64,000 nucleotides of DNA from Lysobacter stagni (GTDB lineage Bacteria > Pseudomonadota > Gammaproteobacteria > Xanthomonadales > Xanthomonadaceae): positions 3,108,001 to 3,172,000 of the forward strand of contig NZ_JASGBI010000001.1 of assembly GCF_030053425.1 (NCBI RefSeq), written 5' to 3'. Below are positions 57,031 to 64,000 of the stretch, piece by piece. The position numbers were made by a program, and so were the translations under genes. The notes under the pieces are model-generated. The model was not told the origin of the DNA. It saw only the letters and a list, made by a program, of their open reading frames with translations, and did not search any database. Positions within the stretch are counted from its first letter, which is position 1; the number at the start of each line of letters is the position of its first letter.

Positions 57031-57798
57031 ATGCCCCGCCTGCTCGTCTTCCAACACGTCGCCGCCGAACCGCTCGGCACGCTCGACCGGCTCATTCGTC
57101 GGCGCGGGCATCGCATCCGTTTCGCGAATTTCGAACGACAGCCGGATCTCGAACCCAACATCGACCGTTACCGCGGACTGGTGGTGCTGGGCGGTCCGAT
57201 GAACGTGGAAGACCAGGCGCATCGACCGCACCTGCGCACCGAGCTGCTGGCGATCGAACGCATGCTCGAACAGGGCAAGCCGGTGCTGGGCATCTGCCTG
57301 GGCGCGCAGTTGCTGGCGCACGTGCTGGGCGCGCCGATACGGCGCCACCACGAGCCGGAGATCGGCTGGTATCCGTTGCGCACCACGCAGGCCGGCCGCG
57401 AGGACGCGGTGCTGTCGCCGCTGGGCGAGAGCGCGCCGGTGTTCCAGTGGCATCGCTACAGCTTCGACGTGCCGCGCGAGGCGGTGCACCTGGCGCGCAC
57501 CGACGGCTGCGAGCAGCAGGCCTTCCGCTACGGCGACAACGCATACGGGTTCCAGTTCCACCTGGAAATGGACGAGGCGCTGATCGAACGCTGGCTGGCC
57601 AATCCGGCGTATCGGCACGAACTGGCCGAGCTGGCCGGGCTGGATCCCGAGCGCGCGGACATCACAGCGATCCGCGACCACACGCGGCAGCACATCGCCG
57701 GCATGCAGACGCGCGCCGACGAGGTCTTCAACCGGTTCCTGGACCTCATCGGCCGTCCGCAGCGTCGCTACACCCTGCCTTCACGCGAGTGGACCTGA
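57031..57798 (+). CDS. class I glutamine amidotransferase-like protein
   Basis: A 255-residue cytoplasmic protein. It has the GATase fold: VVLGGPMNVEDQAHRPHLR (residues ~51-69), the nucleophile elbow GICLGAQLLAHVLG (Cys ~91) and the catalytic His/Glu in FQFHLEMDE (~184-190). It resembles the GuaA-like amidotransferases acting on small compounds (WHRYSFDVPREAVHLART). The partner synthase domain is absent, so it is a free-standing GATase. The substrate is unknown. Confidence 0.9.
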   Translation: MPRLLVFQHVAAEPLGTLDRLIRRRGHRIRFANFERQPDLEPNIDRYRGLVVLGGPMNVEDQAHRPHLRTELLAIERMLEQGKPVLGICLGAQLLAHVLGAPIRRHHEPEIGWYPLRTTQAGREDAVLSPLGESAPVFQWHRYSFDVPREAVHLARTDGCEQQAFRYGDNAYGFQFHLEMDEALIERWLANPAYRHELAELAGLDPERADITAIRDHTRQHIAGMQTRADEVFNRFLDLIGRPQRRYTLPSREWT

Positions 57799-57900
57799 GG
57801 ATGCGCGGGATGCGCCGCAACCGCCCCTTGGTGTGAAAGCTCTAGACCTCCGGGCGAAGGTGGGCGCATCTCCAGCACACCACTTTCCGAGGGCATGCGC

Positions 57901-58458
57901 ATGGCGAAGTTCAAGAAGGCCACCAAGAAGACGGCATCGACCGGTCGCGGCAAGGCGAGCAAGAGCGACGCACAGGCGCAGGCCGAACACCTGTCGAAGT
58001 CGCTGAGCGAATCGGCCCAGCAGATCTGGCTGGCCGGTGTCGGTGCGTTCTCCCGCGCTCAGGCCGAAGGCACCAAGCTGTTCGATGCCCTGATCAAGGA
58101 AGGCATGACGCTGGAGCAGACCGCGCGTCGTCTGGCCGGTGGTCAGGCCGATGCCGTACGCGACGTCGTCGGCTCGAAGGTCGGCCAGGCGCGCGAGCGT
58201 GCGGTCGATACCTGGGACCGTCTGGAAAAGGTGTTCGAGGACCGCGTGCAGCGCGCGCTGGTCAAGCTGGGCGTGCCCGGCCGCGACGACCTCAACGAAC
58301 TCAGCCGCCGCGTCGATACCCTGACCGCGGAACTGCGCCGCCAGGGCGGCGCCGCACCGGCCCGCAAGACGGCTGCGCGCAAGGCGCCAGCCAGCAAGGC
58401 CGCCAAGGGGCCGGCCGCACGCAAGTCGCCGCGCAAGGCCACCAAGTCGGCCACCTGA
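57901..58458 (+). CDS. phasin family protein with Lys/Ala-rich tail
   Basis: About 185 residues. ATG 57901 is preferred over 57895 because GAGGG lies 6-10 bases before it. The phasin domain has HLSKSLSESAQQIWLAGVGA then FSRAQAEGTKLFDALIKEGM (residues ~30-75) and VFEDRVQRALVKLGVPGRDD. The last ~40 residues are a Lys/Ala-rich, AlgP-like basic tail (KTAARKAPASKAAKGPAARK). Phasins coat polyhydroxyalkanoate granules; no PHA synthase is in the window. The basic tail could bind nucleic acid and attach granules to the nucleoid (inferred). Confidence 0.88.
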   Translation: MAKFKKATKKTASTGRGKASKSDAQAQAEHLSKSLSESAQQIWLAGVGAFSRAQAEGTKLFDALIKEGMTLEQTARRLAGGQADAVRDVVGSKVGQARERAVDTWDRLEKVFEDRVQRALVKLGVPGRDDLNELSRRVDTLTAELRRQGGAAPARKTAARKAPASKAAKGPAARKSPRKATKSAT

Positions 58459-58502
58459 GTCATCCGTTTCACCGTCCGGAGACTTGCGCCGGACGTTCAA
58501 AC

Positions 58503-58564
58503 AAGCCCGCCAGTCCGCGTTTCCGTATGCTCCCCTCCCCTTACGGTTTCGGACTGGCGGGCTT
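58503..58564. terminator. large bidirectional stem-loop after the phasin gene
   Basis: AAGCCCGCCAGTCCG (58503-58517) is perfectly complementary to CGGACTGGCGGGCTT (58550-58564), a 15-base-pair stem. A second inner stem, CCGTA/TACGG, sits in the loop. TTCTC follows. It can terminate the phasin transcript and is unusually long for a simple terminator. Confidence 0.7.
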
Positions 58565-58675
58565 TCTCATTGCCGGTCGCCTGCCGCCCCACGCCCCGTC
58601 GTCGCGTGATGCGCGCCACACGGGCGGCCTTGTCGCTGTCGTATAGTCGCGGGCCTCCGACCTTCCGACTTCCGC

Positions 58676-59650
58676 ATGTCCGACGGCTTCTCCCTGACGA
58701 TTGCCCTGCTGGTCACCGTGGTACTGGGTGCGCTTGCCACTGCCTTCCTCTGGCTGATGCGACGACGCCAGGCGGAAACCGCCGCCGGTATCGCGGCGCT
58801 GGCGGAAATGCGCTGGCGCGAATTCGCCCGCCTCGTCGTCGAGGCGCTGCGCGGACGCGGCTTCGAGGCCGAAGGTATCGACCAGGCACTGGACCGCGGC
58901 CCGCAGGCCGAACTCCGACTGCGCCGGGACGGCCAGACCTGGCTGCTGGCATGCCGGGTCGCCAGCGCCCGCTCGCAACTCGGCACGGGCCCGGTGCGTG
59001 AGCTGGCTGACGCGGTTCGCGTCAACGCCGCGCAGGGCGGCATCCTTGCAACGCCCGCACGCATCAACGCACCGACACGCAGCGCCGCCTCGCGGCTGGA
59101 GCTGTACGACGGCGAAGCGTTGTGGGCGCTGGTCGCGCCAATGCTGCCCAACGCCCTGCGCGACGACATCACTCTGCACGCGCGCAAGCGCAGCGTGCGC
59201 GAAACGGCGTTGGCCTGGACGGTGGCGGTGGCGCTCGGCGTGATCGCGGGCCTGGTTCCCGCCTTCGTGGGCGGCCCTGCCGAACCCTCGACCGAACCGG
59301 CCGCATCCGAGTCGGCTCCGCCGCCGGCCGAAGCACCTGCGCCCCCCGCCAAGCCTGCAGCCCCCGGCCCCGCACTCGACAGCGCCGCCCCGGCCGACCC
59401 GAACCGCGACCAGTTCGAACGCGGCGAAGTCATCCACGCCGTGAGCGTGCTTCCCTGGGTGGAACGCGCCCTGTGGTCGACCAGCTCGACGCTGGTGATC
59501 CAGCAACGCGAGGATGTGGACCAGCTGCAGATCGAGGAAATCTGCGCCGTGCTCGCGCGCTACGACGCGTTGCGCGCGTCACGCCTGCAGTTGCAGCCGC
59601 CTGCCGGCAGCCAGCGCAAGGTGCGCTTCCTGCAGTGCCGGGCGTACTGA
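58676..59650 (+). CDS. membrane protein with degenerate Mrr-like nuclease domain
   Basis: A 324-residue protein. Helix 1 is LTIALLVTVVLGALATAFLW (residues ~6-25) and helix 2 is ETALAWTVAVALGVIAGLVP near 181-200. Between them is a restriction-endonuclease-like fold (FARLVVEALRGRGFEAEGID, then PQAELRLRRDGQTWLLACRV, GPVRELADAVRVNAAQGGIL). In active Mrr enzymes the core is D...(Q/E)xK. Here it reads as ...AELRL...ACR, so the catalytic Lys is replaced and the domain is probably non-catalytic. A Pro/Ala-rich linker and a C-terminal domain (LWSTSSTLVIQQREDVDQLQ) face the periplasm. Function unknown. Confidence 0.75.
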   Translation: MSDGFSLTIALLVTVVLGALATAFLWLMRRRQAETAAGIAALAEMRWREFARLVVEALRGRGFEAEGIDQALDRGPQAELRLRRDGQTWLLACRVASARSQLGTGPVRELADAVRVNAAQGGILATPARINAPTRSAASRLELYDGEALWALVAPMLPNALRDDITLHARKRSVRETALAWTVAVALGVIAGLVPAFVGGPAEPSTEPAASESAPPPAEAPAPPAKPAAPGPALDSAAPADPNRDQFERGEVIHAVSVLPWVERALWSTSSTLVIQQREDVDQLQIEEICAVLARYDALRASRLQLQPPAGSQRKVRFLQCRAY

Positions 59651-59659
59651 CGCACTGAT

Positions 59660-59683
59660 GCCATCTCCCTCACGGGAGATGGC
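59660..59683. terminator. convergent-gene hairpin
   Basis: GCCATCTCCC (59660-59669) pairs perfectly with GGGAGATGGC (59674-59683) around TCAC. It lies between the stops of the Mrr-like gene (plus) and the acyl-CoA reductase (minus) and can terminate both. Confidence 0.75.
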
Positions 59684-59692
59684 GAACGCGGG

Positions 59693-61684
59693 CTACCAGT
59701 GCACGCCGCGCATCAGCGCCGCGAACGCGATCTGCTCGCTGCTCGGCTTCACCTCGCCCTTCAGCGCCGCCTTGTCGCCGCGCGCGGCGGCCGAATCCGG
59801 GAACAGCTCGAAGGCCGTGCTCATGATCACTTCGTAGGCCTTCGGTGCCAGCGCGTTGATCACCGAAGCGAAGATGCCCAGGCGCGTGGCGATGCGGCTG
59901 GGCCGCTCGATGATGCCCTTCACCACCAGGTCCGCGGCCTCTTCCGGCGTCAGCGTGGGCACGCTGTCGTACATCTTGGTCGGCGCGATCATCGGCGTCT
60001 TCACCAGCGGCATGTTGATGGTGGTGAAGCTGATGCCCTTGCCCGACAGTTCGCCCTGCGCGCAGCGGCTCCACGCATCCAGCGCGGCCTTCGATGCCAC
60101 GTAGGCCGAGAAGCGCGGTGAGTTGGCGAGCACGCCGATGGAACTGATATTGATGATGTGGCCCTTGCGACGATGGGTCATGCCGGGCAGGAACCCCATG
60201 ATCAGGCGCAGGCTGCCGAAGTAGTTGAGCTGCATGGTGCGTTCGAAATCGTGGAAGCGGTCGTAGCTGAGCTCGATCGAGCGCCGGATCGAACGCCCCG
60301 CGTTGTTGATCAGCACATCGCAACGACCGTGTTCCTCCAGCACCGTCTTCACCAGGCGGTCGCAATCCTCCATGTCGGCCAGGTCCGCGGTGTAGGCGAA
60401 CACCTTGCCGCCGGCGGCGTTCATCGCGTCGCGGGCCTTGAACAGTTCTTCCTCGCCGCGCGCGACGATGATGGTGATGGCCCCTGCTTCCGCCACGCGC
60501 TGCGCGGTGGACAGGCCGATGCCGGAGGACCCGCCGGTGATCACCACCACCTTGTTGCGCACCTTGCCCTTGAGGCTGCGGTCCACGAACAGGTCCGGGT
60601 CGAGATGGCGTTCCCAGTAGTCCCACAGCCGCCACGCGTAGGTTTCCAGCGCCGGCACCGAGATGCCGCTGCCCTTCAGTGCGCGCTCGGCCTCGCGGTT
60701 GTCGAAGCGCGTGGGATACGTCAGGAACTTCATCACCTGCTTGGGGATCTGGAAATCGCGCAGCAGCATGCCGATGAAGCGTCGAACCGGCGGCAGGTTG
60801 GCCACGGCGCCACGCACGCTGCCCGGGATGAAGGCGAACATGCGCGCATCGATGCGCATGGTCATTTCCGGCGAATGGCCGGCGCGCGCGAAGGTGTTGA
60901 GCACCTCGCCCACGCGCATGGGTTCGGGGTCGGTGAGGTGGAAGCAGTGGCCGTCCAGGCGCGGCTTGTGCGCGATGTGGTCCATCGCATCGACCACGTA
61001 GTCCACAGGCACGATGTTGATGCGTCCGCCTTCCAGGCCGAGCATCGGCATCCACGGCGGCAACATCTGCCGCAGCTTCTTGAGGAAGGTGAAGAAGTAA
61101 TAAGGGCCGTCGATCTTGTCCATCTCGCCGGTCTGCGAGTGACCGACCACCATGCCGGGACGGTAGATGCGCCACTTCAGCCGCGTTTCCCGGCGCACCA
61201 GTCCTTCGGAATCGTGCTTGGTGCGCAGGTACGGGTCTTCCAGGCCTTCGGCCTCATCGAACATGTCCTCTCGGAACACGCCCGGGTACAGGCCGGCGGC
61301 GGCGATGGAGCTGGTGTGGTGGAACACGCCGGCCTTGATCGCCGCGGCCAGGTCCAGCGCGTGCTGCGTGCCGTCGAGATTGGCGGCCTTCTGCGCTTCA
61401 GGCTTGGCGGTGAGGTCGTAGATCGCGGCGAGGTGGAAGAAGTGCTTGACCTTGCCGGACAGCGCCCGGACCTGCGCGGCGCTGACGCCGCACTTGCCCT
61501 GCGTCATGTCGCCTTCCACGACGACCACGCGCTTGGCGTCCCAGCCCATCTTCTTCGCGATGGCATCGAACTTCCGGCGCGAATCCTTGCGCACCAGCAC
61601 GTACACCGTGCCCTTGCGCTTGAGCAGCTTGCTGACCAGGAAGCGTCCGATGAAGCCGGTGGCGCCCGTGACGAAGTAACTCAT
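59693..61684 (-). CDS. two-domain fatty acyl-CoA reductase (alcohol-forming, SDR fusion)
   Basis: A 663-residue enzyme made of two SDR domains. The N-terminal extended SDR has TGATGFIGRFLVSKLLKRKG (residues ~6-25), HLAAIYDLTA, VSS-like HHTSSIAAAGLYPGVFREDM, the YLRTK active site (~152-156) and RIYRPGMVVGHSQTGEMD. The C-terminal classical SDR has VVITGGSSGIGLSTAQRVAE (~377-396), LINNAGRSIRRSIELSYDRF and YVASKAALDAWSRCA (Tyr/Lys ~527-531). The length and block order match the Marinobacter-type reductase that converts fatty acyl-CoA to fatty alcohol with NADPH. It is divergent from an acyl-CoA-binding protein gene, which supports the assignment. Confidence 0.9.
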   Translation of the reverse strand: MSYFVTGATGFIGRFLVSKLLKRKGTVYVLVRKDSRRKFDAIAKKMGWDAKRVVVVEGDMTQGKCGVSAAQVRALSGKVKHFFHLAAIYDLTAKPEAQKAANLDGTQHALDLAAAIKAGVFHHTSSIAAAGLYPGVFREDMFDEAEGLEDPYLRTKHDSEGLVRRETRLKWRIYRPGMVVGHSQTGEMDKIDGPYYFFTFLKKLRQMLPPWMPMLGLEGGRINIVPVDYVVDAMDHIAHKPRLDGHCFHLTDPEPMRVGEVLNTFARAGHSPEMTMRIDARMFAFIPGSVRGAVANLPPVRRFIGMLLRDFQIPKQVMKFLTYPTRFDNREAERALKGSGISVPALETYAWRLWDYWERHLDPDLFVDRSLKGKVRNKVVVITGGSSGIGLSTAQRVAEAGAITIIVARGEEELFKARDAMNAAGGKVFAYTADLADMEDCDRLVKTVLEEHGRCDVLINNAGRSIRRSIELSYDRFHDFERTMQLNYFGSLRLIMGFLPGMTHRRKGHIINISSIGVLANSPRFSAYVASKAALDAWSRCAQGELSGKGISFTTINMPLVKTPMIAPTKMYDSVPTLTPEEAADLVVKGIIERPSRIATRLGIFASVINALAPKAYEVIMSTAFELFPDSAAARGDKAALKGEVKPSSEQIAFAALMRGVHW

Positions 61685-61837
61685 GACCTTCTCCCTGACC
61701 GTGAGCTGCCGCCGTGCGGCACGTGGCGCCTACGTTGCCAGAGCCGATGCCGGGCCACAATTCCCGCCCGTATTGACCACCCCGACGGTGCGTGAGGTAA
61801 TGCCGGCACCGTCTGGGTCGCCGGGAGGGGCGCCATC

Positions 61838-62095
61838 ATGTCCGACCTGCAGAACGCATTCGAACAAGCCGCCAAGGATGTACACACGCTCCCGGAGCGT
61901 CCCGACAACGACACCCTGCTGCGCCTGTACGCGCTCTACAAACAGGGCTCCGAGGGCGACGTGAGCGGCGCCAAGCCGGGATTCTTCGATTTCGTCGGCA
62001 CGGCCAAGTACGAAGCGTGGGCCAAGCTCAAGGGCACCAGCCAGGACGACGCCCAGCGCAAGTACGTCGACCTCGTGAAGAAACTGCGCGCCTGA
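61838..62095 (+). CDS. acyl-CoA-binding protein
   Basis: An 85-residue four-helix ACBP. It has DTLLRLYALYKQGSEGDVSG (residues ~26-45) and the acyl-CoA pocket residues in KYEAWAKLKGTSQDDAQRKY (~52-71), followed by VDLVKKLRA. It binds long-chain acyl-CoA and presents it to enzymes. Next to a fatty acyl-CoA reductase (153 bases, divergent) this is a convincing functional link. GGAGGGG lies upstream of the ATG. Confidence 0.95.
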   Translation: MSDLQNAFEQAAKDVHTLPERPDNDTLLRLYALYKQGSEGDVSGAKPGFFDFVGTAKYEAWAKLKGTSQDDAQRKYVDLVKKLRA

Positions 62096-62136
62096 CCGCG
62101 CGTCCGCCCTCCCCCAGAGCCCCGCGAATCCGATTG

Positions 62137-62763
62137 ATGGCGAAGCAGACGCGCCAGCGCATCCTCGACACCGCATTGACCATGTTCAATGCGCTGGGCG
62201 AGCCGAATGTCACCACCAATCACATCGCCGACGAGCTGGAGATCAGCCCGGGCAACCTGTATTACCACTTCCGTAACAAGGACGACATCATCGAGCAGCT
62301 GTTCGCGCGCTTCGAAGAGCGCATGGACGCCGCGCTCGCCGCGCCCCAGGGACGGCTGCCCGGGCTGGAGGACGTCTGGCTGCAGTTGCACCTGGTGTTC
62401 GAGTGCATCTGGGATTACCGCTTCCTTCACCGCGACCTGGTGGAAATCCTCAGCCGCAACCGCCGCCTGCGCCTGCGTTTCGCCCGCATCCTGCGCCGCG
62501 CCGACGAACAGGCGCATACCGTCATGCGCGGCCTGTTGCAGGCCGGCATCCTGCGCGCCTCCAAGGATGAGCTGGCGGCGACCGCCACCAACGTGCTGGT
62601 GATCGCCACCTTCTGGCTCAACTACGCCGCCGCGCGGGGCGACAAGGACGAGCACGTCGCGATCCGCGCCGGCATCGTGCAGGTGATGATGCTGCTGGCA
62701 CCGTTCCTGCGCGACGCCGAACGCGTGCACCTGAACACCCTGACGCGGGCCTACCTCGACTGA
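62137..62763 (+). CDS. TetR family transcriptional regulator
   Basis: A 208-residue repressor. The N-terminal helix-turn-helix has ILDTALTMFNALGEPNVTTN (residues ~8-27) then HIADELEISPGNLYYHFRNK and DDIIEQLFARFEER. The C-terminal ligand domain is helical and Leu/Arg-rich (LRLRFARILRRADEQAHTVM). The ISPGNLYYHFRNKDDI signature recurs in regulators linked to fatty-acid metabolism in this group. It is 41 bases after the acyl-CoA-binding protein gene and is the likely regulator of this lipid cluster (inferred). Confidence 0.9.
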   Translation: MAKQTRQRILDTALTMFNALGEPNVTTNHIADELEISPGNLYYHFRNKDDIIEQLFARFEERMDAALAAPQGRLPGLEDVWLQLHLVFECIWDYRFLHRDLVEILSRNRRLRLRFARILRRADEQAHTVMRGLLQAGILRASKDELAATATNVLVIATFWLNYAAARGDKDEHVAIRAGIVQVMMLLAPFLRDAERVHLNTLTRAYLD

Positions 62764-62782
62764 GACCGGCCCGCGCGGGCGA

Positions 62783-63163
62783 TCAACCGCCCTTGCGTGC
62801 CGTGCGACGAGCTGGCTTGCGTGCCGCGCGACGTGCCTGCGGCTTGGTCGCCTTGCGTGCCTTGCGCGCCGGGCGACGGGTCTTCGGCCCCAGGCCCAGC
62901 TTGTCGAGCACCGGCGCCAGGCGCGCCTCGACTTCTGCGCTGAACCGCACGACCGAGGGCTCGACCTGCCCCAGTACCCGCGCACGGGCGGCCTGCGCCA
63001 GCTCCTCGACGCGACCCTGCAACCCGGCTGCACGTGCCTGCAGACGGGCGGGCGAAGCCAGCAGTTCGCGCCGCGACACCGCGACCAGGCCAAGGCCGGC
63101 CAGCCAGACATGACGCAGCGTGGTTTCGCTCGTCGCACGGGATCTGGGTTTCTTTGCCGCCAT
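62783..63163 (-). CDS. short phasin-like protein with basic tail
   Basis: A 126-residue protein. Residues ~18-95 are phasin-like: RHVWLAGLGLVAVSRRELLA, an amphipathic helix and VVRFSAEVEARLAPVLDKLG. The C-terminal third is almost wholly Arg/Lys/Ala (RRPARKARKATKPQARRAAR), like AlgP and like the tail of the phasin at 57901-58458. It is shorter than standard phasins and lacks a clear granule-binding middle. It may bind granules and DNA. The assignment is moderate. Convergent with the TetR gene. Confidence 0.65.
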   Translation of the reverse strand: MAAKKPRSRATSETTLRHVWLAGLGLVAVSRRELLASPARLQARAAGLQGRVEELAQAARARVLGQVEPSVVRFSAEVEARLAPVLDKLGLGPKTRRPARKARKATKPQARRAARKPARRTARKGG

Positions 63164-63312
63164 GGGGAGACTCCAATGGACCGGGCCAGGCTGGCCGGTT
63201 TCACCCGCACTGTCCCGGCCGCCACTGGAGCAAACACACTACCGCCCGCCCCTTGTCAGTCACCGCCCGCAGGCGGGATGCTCCACCCTCCGAGCCGCCG
63301 AAAGGACCGCAC

Positions 63313-64000
63313 ATGGCCGCCAAATCCAGCTGGGCCGCATTCCCGCACGATGCCAAGGCCTTCGCCTACGCCGGCGACGCCCTCAGGAAGGCATGGCCAA
63401 AACTGCACGCCGGCGACACCGAGCCGTTCCCCGATGCCGCGCGCGCCGCCATGCTGATTGCCGCCGCTGGCAAGAACGCGCCCAAGGGCGTCAGTGCCGA
63501 TGCATTGTCCACGGCCCTTCAGGACGCCTGGCGCGCGTTCCATCACGGCGACTTCAAGACCGCCTTCGACGCCGGACAAGTGCTGGGACCGGTCGGAGCG
63601 TCGGTGGCCGTGAAGGCATTGGGCATCCACGCCACCTACCTGGTGGACGACGACGGCGAACGCCTCAAGCGCTTCGAACAGGCTGCCTCCATCGCCGAGA
63701 CGGCGGTGAAGGCGCTGCCGGACGAGGCGAACAGCCACTACCGCCATGCGTTCGCGCTGGGCCGTTACAGCCAGGGACTGAGCATCGCCAAGGCACTCAA
63801 GGCCGGTATCGCCGGAAAAGTCCGCACCGCACTGGAGGCCGCGCTGGACCGTTCGCCCAAGCACGCCGAGGCGCACACCGCGATGGCGCTGTACCACGCC
63901 GAGATCATCGGCAAGGTGGGCAGCATGATCGGCGGACTCACTTATGGCGCGAAATCCGCGGAAGCGGAAAAGCACATCGCCGCCGCGCTCAAGCTGACGC
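63313..64000 (+). CDS. helical-repeat (TPR-like) protein, 3' truncated by window end
   Basis: 229 residues are visible; the frame is open to the last base. It starts MAAKSSWAAFPHDAKAFAYA at ATG 63313. Helical pairs follow: LSTALQDAWRAFHHGDFKTA (residues ~64-83), SVAVKALGIHATYLVDDDGE, FEQAASIAETAVKALPDEAN, ALEAALDRSPKHAEAHTAMA then LYHAEIIGKVGSMIGGLTYG. The GLTYGAK...KHIAAALKL ending is recurrent in uncharacterised proteobacterial TPR-like proteins. No signal peptide is seen. Upstream 63164-63312 holds no gene. Function unknown. Confidence 0.75.
   Translation, partial: MAAKSSWAAFPHDAKAFAYAGDALRKAWPKLHAGDTEPFPDAARAAMLIAAAGKNAPKGVSADALSTALQDAWRAFHHGDFKTAFDAGQVLGPVGASVAVKALGIHATYLVDDDGERLKRFEQAASIAETAVKALPDEANSHYRHAFALGRYSQGLSIAKALKAGIAGKVRTALEAALDRSPKHAEAHTAMALYHAEIIGKVGSMIGGLTYGAKSAEAEKHIAAALKLT

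Noticed and set aside
54571..57693. 1040-residue open frame on the minus strand
   Set aside because: It runs antisense through the DEAD-box helicase, the DMT transporter and the amidotransferase, whose frames carry clear family motifs. Long antisense frames are expected at this GC content, and its translation is low-complexity (H, Q, A, R).

Overview
The window looks like a chromosomal stretch of a high-GC gammaproteobacterium of the Xanthomonadaceae, probably Lysobacter or a close relative. This is inferred from the strong GC bias, the gene order serC-pheA-hisC-aroA, the MsrPQ pair, a patatin of the Xanthomonad type, a polyhydroxyalkanoate-system protein, phasins with lysine/alanine-rich tails, and short intergenic hairpin repeats. 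No species can be named from sequence alone.

Region 1 (about 1-27 kb) is an accessory-looking mosaic. It holds the 3' part of a sulfatase, a quinol-dependent nitric oxide reductase facing a small DUF6522-like gene that carries a TTGAC-N4-GTCAA box, a Tat-exported epimerase-like protein, an AraC/MFS/oxidoreductase module, an L,D-transpeptidase beside a small Lpp-like lipoprotein, a complete two-partner secretion pair (a 1384-residue MBG-repeat adhesin with its outer-membrane transporter), an SdpR/SdpI-like pair that looks leaderless, two LysR regulators with their targets and a tRNA-Ser. Scattered through it, all on the minus strand, are small orphan genes (4.7, 6.6, 7.35, 15.1, 15.8 and 22.3 kb). 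Their stop codons abut or overlap integron attC-like sequences, palindromic GTCCGC...GCGGAC repeats, or both. One of them is frameshifted. This dispersed cassette-like set is the most unusual feature of the window.

Region 2 (28-38 kb) is core metabolism: serS, a TonB-type protein, the serC-pheA-hisC-aroA operon with ATGA overlaps, and msrPQ, followed by an FHA membrane protein and a PHA-system protein.

Region 3 (38-56 kb) is a run of housekeeping and hypothetical genes: patatin phospholipase, a thioredoxin-reductase-like flavoprotein, an M14 carboxypeptidase, a YbaY/MliC/COG3650-type lipoprotein, YdeI, ThpR, SRPBCC, AlkB-like, Uup, MpaB-like, SelO, an exported amidohydrolase and a DEAD-box helicase.

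Region 4 (56-64 kb) contains a DMT transporter, a glutamine amidotransferase, a phasin and a degenerate Mrr-like membrane protein. It ends in what looks like a neutral-lipid module: a two-domain fatty acyl-CoA reductase, acyl-CoA-binding protein, a TetR regulator, a second phasin-like protein and a truncated helical-repeat protein.
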